Below are positions 1 through 9,974 of a stretch of DNA of 64,000 nt, piece by piece. The DNA is from Ambrosia x helenae (lineage: Eukaryota; Streptophyta; Magnoliopsida; Asterales; Asteraceae): positions 86,617,769-86,681,768 of the forward strand of contig CM061232.1 in NCBI GenBank assembly GCA_030844895.1, in the 5' to 3' direction. A program made the translations under genes and the position numbers. The notes below the pieces were generated by a model, which saw nothing but the letters and a program-made list of their open reading frames with translations, was not told the origin of the DNA and did no database searches. Position 1 is the first letter of the stretch. Each line of letters begins with the position of its first letter.

Positions 1-212
1 AAAATGGTATCATATAAAAAAATAAAGTCATATTTACATCCGTCGAAAACAATAAATAAAATACTACATTTTGTTCATCATAGTACGGTTACATTCCAAG
101 CTCGATGTAGCCTAAAAAACGAAAAAAAAAAAAAAAAAAAAAACCAAATTCCGAATGCATCTATGTTTTCATCAAAATATATGCCGAAATATGGAGAAAA
201 AACCAAGAACAA

Positions 213-227
213 GATGTAAATTGATGT
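213..227. repeat. Left target-site duplication of the SINE
   Basis: GATGTAAATTGATGT; identical copy at 498-512. The adjoining A residues make the exact edge ambiguous by a base or two. Confidence 0.85.
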
Positions 228-497
228 CCAACACTTGTAGCCTAGTTGGTTAAGAGCCTAAAGTTTCCTATGGGAGGCTTTGGGTTCAATTCTCACTAGC
301 TACATTTGGAGGACATTGGTGAAGGGGAAATGAGGGATGACCCAGGCCATTAGCTTGGGTTCGAGTCCTGATCCCGACCGGTTTTACCGATTATTTCATT
401 GTCGTGCCTTCGGGCGGGTGAGTGGTCGGGTTTTCCCGGGAATTGGTGGCAATTGGTGGTCCGCTCGGAATTGATTCGTTGGCCGTTCAAAAAAAAA
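228..497 (+). mobile_element. tRNA-derived SINE with target-site duplications
   Basis: A SINE is a non-autonomous retroposon transcribed by RNA polymerase III and mobilised by LINE enzymes. The left end has an A-box match, TAGCCTAGTTGG (238-249), and a B-box match, GGTTCAATTCT (283-293), spaced as in a tRNA-like promoter. A longer GC-rich body follows and ends in a run of A. The 15-bp GATGTAAATTGATGT is present at 213-227 and again at 498-512, directly flanking the insert. Its strand is set by the A tail on the right. The perfect duplication suggests a recent insertion. I cannot name the family. Confidence 0.85.
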
Positions 498-512
498 GAT
501 GTAAATTGATGT

Positions 513-814
513 TAGACTTGAGCATTATTACGTGCTTTTACCTTTTTAATCATAGTTGTTACATAATTTAATAACTTGAGGACAACTATTATTGTAACAA
601 AAAATATTTATAAGAAGAAAAACTGAGCGTCAGCTATAGATGGAAAACTATTTCACATGCCTTTTTTGTGACATTTTGATGTCAATAAGTTTCATGCGTT
701 TTTTGTAACAGGGGGCATTTGCATTTCTCTTTTAAGCCTTTGTCGTGACTGAATTTGCAAGTACATTTAGCTACAACATATACTTGTCTGATTTATCATT
801 TTTTTCAAATATAA
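513..814. other. AT-rich DNA, nothing recognised
   Basis: No coding potential, repeat or RNA gene could be recognised here. It lies directly downstream (minus strand) of the stop codon of the small gene at 815-1642, so it may hold that gene's 3' untranslated region. Confidence 0.3.
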
Positions 815-1642
815 TTAGTTAGTAGGCTTCTTTTTAGGAGGATAGCTTTCATGCTTGATAAATTTTTTAACTTCCCCCATAGAACCGAAAGTTTTTCCAG
901 AAACATATGCCTGTAAAACTGTAAAGGGATATCACATATAGGTTATTTCCATCATGTGACGATTAAGAAAGTTTTTTAGGTGGTTAAGTGATTTCATAAA
1001 ACTTTGTATGATAGCCGAACCTTATCTATTGTGCCAGACATTGCTCTTCTCCTTTTCTCTTCTATCCAATCTCCATGTAGATGAGACACTGCGAGATGTT
1101 GGCCTTTTTTAGTATGCCATTGCTGTAAAAAATGTAAGAACAAATCACTTCTATATAAACAAAAAATACTAATGCAGTTCCAACAAATGCCTTTTTCCAT
1201 CTATGGATATGCTTATGAAGAAAATAGAGCAGATCTAAGAGGTAACTGGATTAAAATTTCACAATTGTAGAGGTTAACATTACCATATGCAGTCGAATGG
1301 CATGGATCTTTGTTACGCTATCAACAATCAACATGTTACAAACGATTAACATATGCGTTATAATCAGTTCTCTAGCTTCAGGATGAAACCTGTTACAAGT
1401 AAGCATGCTATATTTGTAATAAAATTGAAAGTTTACCAAAAAAATCAAAACGGAGATCTTGTCATAATTAAAATTCAAACATAGAACAAATTAGAGTAAC
1501 GAAACATGAATTAAAGAATGCTTACCCTGAGATAGCGTTGTCTGTTTTCCCTAGCATTGACAACAAAACGTTTAAGATTAGGGTTGTCGATGGAGGCAAC
1601 CGTAACGTTACTAGCGGCCAAAGCCCCTTCTGATGAGATTAT
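815..1642 (-). CDS. Small unidentified three-exon gene, start codon lost or non-AUG
   Basis: Three exon-like blocks join without a frame change on the minus strand: 1642-1526, 1122-1021 and 910-815. Donor sites read AGG|GTAAG and AAG|GTTCG; acceptors are TTTTTTACAG and GTTTTACAG. The joined product is about 104 residues, ends ...PPKKKPTN before a TAA, and is rich in Lys/Arg (for example DWIEEKRRRAM). Where a start ATG is expected the codon is ATA (1642-1640), so this is either a decayed copy or starts elsewhere. A TATA-like box and an AAACCCTA motif lie just upstream. I do not recognise the family. The phase-consistent exons and final stop are what make it gene-like; the second donor is weak. 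It could be a gene fragment carried by a mobile element. Confidence 0.4.
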
Positions 1643-1678
1643 GAAAGGACAATTAGGTTTTATAAGTGCGCCTGTAGA

Positions 1679-1705
1679 GTAGGGTTTGAGATTTTCTTAT
1701 TTATA
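1679..1705 (-). promoter_or_regulatory. TATA-like box and telo-box before the small gene
   Basis: On the minus strand TATAAATA lies at 1705-1698, about 56 nt before the expected start codon, followed by AAACCCTA (plus-strand TAGGGTTT, about 1679-1687). AAACCCTA boxes are common near the transcription start of plant translation and ribosome-biogenesis genes; its meaning here is inference. Confidence 0.35.
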
Positions 1706-1860
1706 CTACTGGACCAAGGAAGTAAAGAGACCTTTTTTGGGCCTATGGGCCATCTAATTTAAAAAAAAATAGAAGACATGAAAAAGTTTTTTGGCCTATA
1801 GTGCCCAAACTCTTAGTACACTGCGTGTGTGTCCCCATCTAGGTGATAAGGATGCATCTG

Positions 1861-2160
1861 TAAATGGGTAAAAGACTAATCTACCCTCACATGGGTCCAC
1901 TTGGACATATTTAACAAGAAAAGTTAACCGAGCTAGTGTCAAATGACATAATGTGTAAAGATTTCTAAATACAAAGTATGTTTTCTGTAATAGTTTTATG
2001 TATTAAAAGATTATTTGTATAATAAATGGGTAAAAGACTAATCTACCCTCACATGGGGTCCACTTAGACATATTTAACAAGAAAAGTTAACTGAGCTAGT
2101 GTCAAATGACATAACGTGTAAAGATTTGTAAACACAAAGTATGTTTTCTGTAATTTGTGT
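1861..2160. repeat. Tandem duplication, 162-bp period
   Basis: A block beginning TAAATGGGTAAAAGACTAAT at 1861 recurs at 2023 with a few substitutions, including the shared segments CATATTTAACAAGAAAAG and AAAGTATGTTTTCTGTAAT. The two units are separated by about 25 bp of unique AT-rich DNA. No coding content. Confidence 0.85.
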
Positions 2161-2410
2161 TTCTAAAAGACATGGTTTGAAATTCGCTATAAACATAAAG
2201 GACGACTTTTGTAATTTTGTCAAATTAAATAAACAATTGTCTTAAGCATTAATGATATATATCAAAAACAAAAAGAAAATTAATAAAAAAAAAGATTATA
2301 AATGAAATTTGAGTTGTATCAAATTTCTCTTAGCAATCTAAAGAAATTACATTTTTGCCTATATAAATAAATATGAAATGACGATGTTGCCCGTCCAGAA
2401 TATACTATAT

Positions 2411-2441
2411 AGTAGTATAGATATAGATATAGATATAGATA
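2411..2441. repeat. ATAGAT microsatellite
   Basis: Repeats of ATAGAT follow TATAGTAGT. Read on the minus strand, A|TCTATACTACTATATAG starts at 2421, which resembles the 5' end of plant Helitrons, but no matching 3' end was found to the left. Confidence 0.5.
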
Positions 2442-2548
2442 AAAACTCAAAAAACAAGACTAATTTTACTATTAGTCCCTAGACTTTATATCATCTCCTC
2501 CTACCACACCCGGAGATAAACCAAGCCACCCAAATATCGTTTTATTCA

Positions 2549-2960
2549 TCACTCCCTCTTTGCTATCTTCATTCTCAAGAGTACACAAAACCTCATTAGC
2601 TTCTCTTTAGGCACACTCTTTGTGAACATATCATTTGATTCATCCAAAGTATTAACATACTTGAAGCCAATTTTAACATTCAAAACCTTATCATATGTAA
2701 TGTGACAGTGAACCTTTATGCGCTTGGTTCTGTCATGAAACGTTGGATTCTCGGCCAATAATACGGAAGACAGATTGTCAACATACATAACCACTTTCCC
2801 GTTAGCATACTTGTTAAGCTCTTTAACAATCAAACAAGTCACACATGCACTCTTGTACAATCATAACTACTTCAAGAAACTCAACTTTGGTGGTCGAGAG
2901 TGACCATTGGCACAACTTCTTGAGGGCCCGGTGGGCCCGGCCGCACCGTTTTTGGCGCAC
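2549..2960 (-). pseudogene. Decayed Ty1/copia RNase H fragment
   Basis: The minus strand encodes the C-terminal part of a copia RNase H domain. One frame has LSTTKVEFLE, a decayed form of the ALSTTEAEY motif; the other has YVDNLSSVLLAENPTFHDR, the (C/Y)DNxSA..L..NP..H.R block, followed by DMFTKSVPKEKL, matching the family's ADxFTKxL ending. A frameshift near 2850 separates them. No LTRs or other domains remain nearby, so this is an old relic. It is unrelated to the larger copia elements to the right beyond belonging to the same superfamily. Confidence 0.75.
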
Positions 2961-3863
2961 TGGTGAAATTTTGCGATTTTCATAGGTAAATTGAGTCCAC
3001 ATACGAGGAAACCATTGATAACACATCAATTAGATGCTTCTTCTTTCCATGAGTTATTGGCTTTGATTTGGTTTCAAACATGTTGGAAACACTCACTTCA
3101 TTCGGCCCAAAGAAAACAAACTGCCCGGTACTCGTTTAACAGGGGAACATACAAGAAATTATTTTTCATACACTGAACATGAATACATTCTTCTTAACCA
3201 CGGGTCATTAGTTTGACCGAGTTTGAAACTTACTTCTCCAACGTAAGCTATAACATGTCATGAATCATTTGCAACCAACACAACTTAATTACCATCATAC
3301 TTTACCATGTTCTTAACCATTTATTGTCACCGGCAATATTGTTTGGACCTGACTACAATATCCAATCATTAGGAGAATTTTCTGAGGGCTCCATAATGGT
3401 TGTTAACGCATGAACTATCAAAGTCGTCGTAAAGAATGTCTTAGTGTCCCCGGCCTTTTTCATTCAATTATGAGTAGTTGCAACTTTGGTTTTAAAAAGC
3501 GAGAATCACACCAAAGCGACAATGTCTAAAACCCAGGCACAAAGCACCAAACGAAATAGCGCATCGCTATTCCTCCGATACGCATGGTATTTTTATAATT
3601 TTTTTATATTTCTTACATGTTTCTATTATCTCATCCTGAAAAACTATATATAAATAACAAAACGTGCAACACAAAGAAACACAAAAATTCTATAATACAC
3701 TTAAATGTCCAATTGACAAAGCTATAGGTACAATATTTAAAACTCAATAAACAAAAGCTAAAAAGCTAGTAAAAGTTTAGGGCTTAATTTGATAGAACTA
3801 TAACTTCATGGATTAAAATATTACTTTACTAAAAACTAAAATCCTAAACAGCTATACTTATTA
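2961..3863. other. Non-coding AT-rich stretch
   Basis: No convincing coding frame, RNA gene or repeat structure was seen. Some of it may be further decayed copia sequence upstream of the RNase H relic, but nothing is recognisable. Confidence 0.3.
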
Positions 3864-4393
3864 TTAGTCAAGTGCCTGCGCGTTACAACGGGAAACAACA
3901 TTTAGTTAACATGTGTATTATGTGTTGTACTTTAAGCAATTGTACTGTAAAACTTAAATTTAAGAGGTCAATAAGAAATGTATTATAATATAGTATAGAA
4001 GATTTCGGTTCATTTTCGTTTCGGTTATTACTTAACCATAACAAATCATTTTAAATTAAAAAAACTATAACAATACGATACTCAAATTAAAGAGAAAAAA
4101 TGTTCGTTTATATGGTGTAATAATATTTGGAAAACATTAACGTATAAAAAAGTTATGGACGTTTAAAAATCGTGGGGGTAGTTGGTTAAAATAAGGTTGA
4201 AAAGTGTAATTGTTATTTAAATAAAAAAAAGTTGAGTAACGTTGAGGGGAAAATGTGTAAGTATTGTTTAAAAGACATATTTGCCCTCAAAAAGTAGTTA
4301 ACATATGCATTGTGTGTTGTACTCTAAGAAATTATGCTTTTAAAACTTAAATTTTAAAAGGTCCTTGTAAAATCTATTTTATGATAGTATAGA
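3864..4393 (-). mobile_element. Possible small Helitron-like element
   Basis: On the minus strand A|TCTATACTATCAT at 4394/4393 looks like a Helitron 5' end. At the other end, GCACTTGACTAA|T (CTAA complementary to 3864-3867, host T at 3863) fits the CTRR|T 3' end. A weak CGTT-GT-AACG hairpin lies just inside it. A sub-terminal block of about 120 bp (4270-4393) recurs at about 3885-4009, so two related 5' ends may be nested. No coding content. Helitron ends are short and easily matched by chance, so this is tentative. Confidence 0.35.
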
Positions 4394-4777
4394 TAAACAT
4401 AGAAACATCCGTAAGTTTTATTTCTCTTTGTCATCTCATATTGAAACCCTAAACATAAAACTGTCGTCACTTCATCTCCTCCTCGATTGCAGGTCTTCTT
4501 CCTCCATCTCTTTTACATTTATTCTTCATATCCATCTCCATTTGTATCGCAAGCCACATCTTCATCTCCATCTTTGTCTCTATTGCTTTCTACACTTGAG
4601 GTCCTAAAAATTCGCTTTTTGCTTAGATGCCTAACAATAAAATCATAAAAAGCCCTTGCTTTTTGGAAAACACACCTCTAGTGTTACACAAAGCTAGGCA
4701 CACATAGGGTGTGCCTTTATAAACCAATGTTTTCCACGTTACCTTTTCATTTCTTTTTAACTGACAATATTTCACAA
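4394..4777. other. Non-coding stretch with a telo-box
   Basis: It contains AAACCCTAAAC near 4444 followed by CT-rich leader-like sequence, reminiscent of a plant 5' untranslated region, but no open frame follows. It ends where the left LTR of copia element 1 begins. Confidence 0.25.
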
Positions 4778-5467
4778 TGGGAGTCTTGCTACCGTGTTGG
4801 ATCAGTATGCTCTTTAACAGTTACTTGCTTATGAACACTTATATGTTTTGCAAGTTTAATCAGTTTTGCACAGCGGAATGAGTTACAAAGTTTCACTATC
4901 AACAAGAGTTATTACTCCCCCTGGATGTTTGTAAACTAAAGAAAATTAATTAGAATCTAAGTATTGAATGTATATGACAATAAGTAAGCAAATAGATTCT
5001 CAGTTAATGAAATGGAATAACAAGTAAAAGCTTTGAAGGATTTTAGTTTTCTATTAAAATCAGTGTCTAAAACAGAGGGGTGAACCCATCTATTTATAGA
5101 CAAACAAATACATGAACCTTACTACAAAAGCAAGTCTGCAACAAGTTGCAGTCTTGGAACTTGTACAAAATGATAAAGTAATAATAAACTAATAAACTAC
5201 TGAAACATAAGGGCGGTGGAAAGATTCTATTACAAGTGCTGATTAATGACAAACTACTGATGAGTAGTTTGTCTTCAGTAGTTCTTCAGTAGACTTGTCT
5301 GGTTTGACTTCAGAACTTCTGATCTTTCTTCTTCAGTACTTGTTAAATCCTTCTTCAATACTTGTGTCTTCTTTCTTCAGTAGTTTCATACTTAGAATAT
5401 TTTGGCAGAAGTATGAATTAGACTAAGGTTGGCAAAAGAGGTTTCTTCAATCCTTTCTGTCCTTACA
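4778..5467 (-). repeat. 3' LTR of copia element 1
   Basis: 690 bp, TG...CA on either strand (minus reads TGTAAGGAC...CTCCCA). A TATA-box match (plus-strand TATTTATA, 5091-5098) lies in the middle. It contains several CTTCAGTAGT/ACTTCTGA words that recur in the leader before the third ORF. Confidence 0.9.
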
Positions 5468-5482
5468 ATCTCTCCCTGGATT
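5468..5482 (-). promoter_or_regulatory. Polypurine tract of copia element 1
   Basis: On the minus strand CCAGGGAGAGAT immediately precedes the 3' LTR, the position where plus-strand DNA synthesis is primed in LTR elements. Confidence 0.6.
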
Positions 5483-5509
5483 GATGAAGCCAAAACCTTA
5501 TCTAATTCT

Positions 5510-8500
5510 TTATTGTCTTCTTCTGTCTTCAAGTATCTTCCAGATTTCTTTGAACATGGAAGTCTTGAGTTGGTTCAGTTGTTCATCTGTGAGAGATCCT
5601 TGTTCAGGTTCAAGATGTTGAATTGTAAGCAAGTCTTGTGTAGATAGATTTTTCAGTTCATTCATGGATTTGAAGGCCTTCCTTGAACGATCTCTCCTTG
5701 TCACTAATACTGAGTTGGAATCAGTAAATGACCACTTTATTATCAGAACTTTAGATTGGTCAAAATCTAAAGTGGAAGGGACCATGCTGGATCCCTGGAA
5801 TGTTCCTGAGTGTAGGATGTTTTCTACTTCAGTGACCCTCAGGTGGGATTCTCTTCTATCATCTGTTTGCACCACATTAGGTATTTCAAAGGTAGGTAAA
5901 TGATGTTCAGTGATTACCTTTGTGTGCAGTCTATCAGTTATAGTCTTCTGAATTTGGTAAGCAAATGTTGAAGGATCCCTGAATTGTGTTAGCAGAGGCT
6001 TTTCTTCAATCTCAAAGTCTCCTTGTACAACTGTATTGTCTTCCAGCAATACTATTTTGAAGTCAGTCTTTGTGATTTCCTCTTGCTTTCTTTTGGTAGC
6101 AGGCCTTGATTTTCTAGTACCAGAAGTTCTAACTACTGAAGTTGACACTTCAGAAGTTTTGTACTTCTCTGGATTTGCAGCCTTGTCAGCCTTGAATCTT
6201 TTATATTTGTCAAATAATTTGTCTTCTCTCAATTTTGACACTGAGGCTTTTGAACCAAAATCATTGGCTACCAGTTCATCTATTATCTCAGCTCTCTTTG
6301 CCCTTCTGTCCTTTTCAGTGGCAATCTTGTCAGCAATAAGTTGAGCTCTTCTTGTAAGCTCATATGTGGAGAGCCCTTTGAGTGAATAAGCTTTTGTCTT
6401 GCTGTTCTTTGTAATAAAAGACATCAGTTGTTGTCTTTTGTCTTCTTCAGCAACTCTTTCAACTGCAGCTTGTTTATTCAACTCTTCTTCATAAGCTTTG
6501 AGCTTTTCAGTGTAGCTCATATCTTCCCTTGCTTCCAGGCTATTCCAGATCTCATCTTCCTTAGCCTTTCTTTGTGCTGCAAGTAGACTCTTCTCCAGTA
6601 ATTCTTTGGAAATTGAGATGGGAGAAGGGTTTACTATAAGCATTTGAGTGGTTGTAGGCCTTGGAATAGGAGTTGGAATGTCTTCAGTTGCCATAGAAGG
6701 CTCTTCAGTTTGAATGTTGGAAGTGTTAACTGCTGAAGTGTTGATAGGAGTATCAACTACTGAAGGATTGTCTTCAGTACTTTCTGAGTCTTCAGAAGTT
6801 TCTTTATTGTGGCCTTGGGAAGTTTCAGCTTCAACTTCAGTTCCAGAAAGCAGCCTATCTTGATATTCTTCTTATTTTTGGGCTTTTTCTGTCTGTTATT
6901 TTTGTAGAGCCACTCTTGCCTTTATTCTGGCTTCCAGTGACTCTCTTGGTTCCTTAATCTTCTCCCCCTTTTTGGCTTCATCCACTTCTAGAAGCCTGCC
7001 AGGTTTGGAAGTTCTACCAGATAACTCAGCAAGCTGTGCTGTATTGTTATCAATTTTGTTAGACAGCTCACCTAGTTTGTTGTTGATCACCTCAAATTGA
7101 GTTTTGGTTTTCAACTCCCAAGAAGTTGTGAAAGATTTGAGGTGATTGGATATGAGGGTGTTCATCATCTGGTATAGGGGACCATCTGGGCTGCATAGGT
7201 GGTTCATGTCTATGCTAGATGACCTAGGGAATTGGGTAGGCATTTTTAGTGAGGGGGTGTTTTGGGGTGATCTTCAGAGTGTATTGAAGATGCCACTTTA
7301 GGGGAATCGGGGATTAAGTGGTCTTTAACCTGATCTGTTGTGACCAACTCTTTGAGCTTAGAGACACCAGATTCGGGACCTTCACTAGCAGCCGTCAATT
7401 CATGTTTTGTGGAGTGTGAATCATCATCCAAATTAATGGAATCATCTGAATCCCTGATGACATCCTCAATGAGGACATTATCAGTTGTACCATGAGCTGG
7501 GCCCAACCTAGTTGTCTCATGAACCTCTGTTTCTTGTTTCTGAGGATTTCCTACCTCAGGCATAAAGCCTTCATCAGTAGTTGCCACAAGTGAGGTCTTA
7601 GCTATGTTACTTATGTCCTTAGATCCACCACTGGGTGGTAAATGAGTAGTAGCAGCCTCAAATGTACCTAAAGTCTCTAAGTTTGGGCTTAGAAACCCTC
7701 GTTCATCCTCATCTCTTGGGTTAGGGCTAAAGACATCCACATTCATGTCAAAGTTTGATGGTATTTCCCCTGTTTGATGTGGTTGTTGGGGAATGACATG
7801 TTCTGATGGGATAGTCTCTTTTAGTCCAGAGAGAAGTTTGGCAATTTCAATGGTTGTGTGTGATGGTTCTGGTTTAGCAGTTTGGGTTAAAGGTTTAGCA
7901 GTTTCAAAAGAAGGATCAGTAGTTATGGTCTTTTTGAATTTCTTTCTTTTGAAAAGAATGGTGGTTGGTGCTATTTTTTTTGGGGGGGGGGGGGTTTGAG
8001 ATGGATGAGACTGAGAGGATGTTTCAGTCACATCTTCAACAAGTGCAGATTGCACATCAGCAGATTCAGGCATCTCAATTTCCTGAACTGCCTTTCTTTT
8101 AAGGTTAGTAGGTTTAGGTTTTTGTTGTTTGGTTTTCTTAGCCTTTTTGGGTGAGGGTTTGGAAGATGATGGTTCCATGGGGACTGTTTCTGGTTCCCCT
8201 TGGTTATCTTTTGGCAAGGCAGCCGGTTTGTTATGCATTGACTATGCTTGTGAGGTTAATGGATTTAAAACAGTCGTTTTTCCCACAAGCACCTCATCTC
8301 CAAGTTCTTTAATTATGCAATGCATTATGATCCTTGGATACAATAATAACTTCTTTTTAGAATTTTGGTGATGTAACACCAACTCATTAAAGAAAAGTGC
8401 TGATGCCATGAATTTTGTTTCATTCACAATGGAATGAAAAATAGGTTGAAAAGTAGAGGGAATCTGATCATAAGATCCAGTTTTTGGACTCAAGCACATG

Positions 8501-8921
8501 ATGATGTAATGAAACAAAAGTTTATATTTTGGTTCAAAATATTTCTTAAAAATGGTTGCATGTGAGAGAGTACCTTGGTAACCACACTCTGTCATGGTTA
8601 AATGAATTTCAGAGTTAGGAAAATTATCTGGTGCATCCACATCATCCAGAACAAGTCTTATTCCCAGAGTAGCCGTGTGATTGCCATTAATTTCCCTTGG
8701 ATGGTTGAATTTAGGGAAATTATCTGATCATTCACTGTCCCCGTTTTGGCATTTTCCCAGAACTCATTAAGAGTTTCAGTATGGATTGGAGGATCAATGG
8801 TGAGGGCAGTGAAGTAATGGGATTTGACAACTAAATCAATGATTTCGTCGTATTGGGACCATGCTTCATGTTTCTCAAAGTAGCCTCTTTGATTCTGTCC
8901 CTGTTTCAGTATGAGTGCCAT
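5510..8921 (-). pseudogene. Third ORF of copia element 1, broken
   Basis: This reading frame lies between RNase H and the 3' LTR; its function is unknown. It begins MALILKQG at 8921 and ends at 5510, roughly 1,130 codons. Layout: an N-terminal globular domain (LNEFWENA, MCLSPKTGSYDQI, LLYPRI); a Pro/Ser/Lys-rich region with a nuclear-localisation-like KKAKKTKQQKPK; an acidic region; a coiled coil (NNKLGELSNKIDNNTAQLAEL); then a Lys/Glu-rich helical C-terminus. Breaks: frameshift near 8690, TAG near 8241, frameshift near 7245, and two TAA codons near 6893 and 6863. A poly-G run (7981-7993) encodes the PPPP stretch. The N-domain is homologous to the one at 33598. I see no signal peptide or membrane segment, so an envelope role is not supported. 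Confidence 0.75.
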
Positions 8922-9059
8922 GTGGTTTGTGTGTGTGTGTGGATCGAACAGTGTTTTTGTTTGCAGGTTAGGGGTTGAGAGTGTTTTTTGAGAGAGAAGG
9001 AGGGAATTTTGCTTTTTGAAAGGATAAGTGATGGAAAAGGTGTTTATCAGAAGTTTATA
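8922..9059 (-). promoter_or_regulatory. Candidate internal promoter and leader for the third ORF
   Basis: Minus strand: TATAAA (plus TTTATA at 9054-9059) lies about 30 nt before a CT-rich leader (CTCCTTCTCTCTC) that runs about 100 nt to the ATG at 8921. A GT/CA microsatellite sits directly before the ATG. This resembles an ordinary plant promoter and 5' leader. Elements 2 and 3 have a similar arrangement. Confidence 0.45.
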
Positions 9060-9371
9060 ACCGCCCTAGGTCAAACCTCTGAAGTGGGAAATGTCTGATT
9101 TACCCTTATTAACAAAACTGCTGATGAAGAACAACTTTCATCAGCAGTTCCCATTTCCTCTTCAGTAGTTTGTTAACAACTGATGAGGTTATTTATAAAC
9201 ACTTTATTCATAACTTCTAAAGTTTATTTATCAGAAGTTAATCATTTTTCAGAAAATATTCCCATACTGATGTTTTGTACATCATTAGTTTCTCTCCTTT
9301 TGTTTTTCAGAAGTTTTATGATAGAAAAATGTAAGTGATAAATAAAAATATGTGCAGAGAAAAAAAAACAC
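9060..9371 (-). other. Repeat-rich spacer between RNase H and third ORF
   Basis: Non-coding. It holds many copies of short related words (ACTTCTGA, TCATCAGCAGT, CTTCAGTAGT and their complements), the same words seen in this element's LTRs. A second TATA-like TTTATAAATAA lies near 9193. Confidence 0.55.
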
Positions 9372-9974
9372 TTACAAATTTAGCATCCCAAGCATGGATA
9401 CTAACTTCTGAAACGTTGATGTGTCAAGGGGTTTTGTGAATATGTCAGCTATTTGATTAGCTGTTGTCACATGCTTCACTTCAATCTTGCGTTTTTCATA
9501 GCAATCCCTTATGAAATGATACCTAATTTCAATATGTTTAGTTTTTGAGAACTGAACAGGATTTTGAATGATGCTAATAGCAGATTTACTGTCTACAAGC
9601 AATGGTGTCTTGGTCTCTTTAATTCCATAATCAAGAAGTTGATATTGGAGCCATTGTATCTGTGATGTACAACTTGCAGCTGCAAAGTAGTCAGCTTCAA
9701 CAGTTGAAGTTGCAACCGATGTTGGTTTCTTTGATTGCCAGGACACTAGACAGATTCCCAAGAATTGACAACCACCAGATGTTGATTTTCTTGACATTTT
9801 GCACCCTGCATAGTCACTATCTGAAAAAGCTGTTAACTTGGTATTGCTAGAAGCAGGATACCAAATTCCAAGTGTAGGAGTTCCTTTCAAATATCTGAAG
9901 ATTCTTTTGACTGCAATGAGGTGTGATTCCCTAGGAGCTGATTGATATCTAGCACAAACACATGTTGAAAACAT
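9372..9974 (-). pseudogene. Copia RNase H, element 1
   Basis: C-terminal pol domain that degrades RNA in the RNA:DNA hybrid. Visible motifs: FSDSDYAGC, STSGGCQFLG, the SWQSKK block, VDSKSAISIIQNP, HIEIRYHF and ADIFTKPLDTSTF, in the usual order, ending GMLNL before a stop at 9372. It connects to the RT upstream through a small deletion that removes the segment between YLTA and MFSTCVC and shifts the frame, so the two ends overlap around 9949-9974. In the ALSTxEAEY position it reads ATSTVEADY. Confidence 0.85.

Noticed and set aside
238..293. Functional tRNA gene from A- and B-box matches
   Set aside because: No cloverleaf with paired acceptor ends; the boxes belong to a SINE bounded by target duplications and an A tail.
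2421..2441. Helitron starting at 2421 on the minus strand
   Set aside because: A plausible 5' terminus only; no CTRR end with hairpin could be found to the left.
7980..7993. Poly-G run as a regulatory G-tract
   Set aside because: On the coding strand it encodes a proline run and is more simply homopolymer slippage or a sequencing-prone site.
7793..8371. Plus-strand open frames opposite element 1's third ORF
   Set aside because: They depend on the poly-G run and complement a Pro/Ser/Lys-rich region; no independent coding signal.
5510..8921. Envelope glycoprotein role for the third ORF
   Set aside because: No signal peptide, membrane helix or cysteine pattern visible; basic patches and coiled coils point to an intracellular protein.
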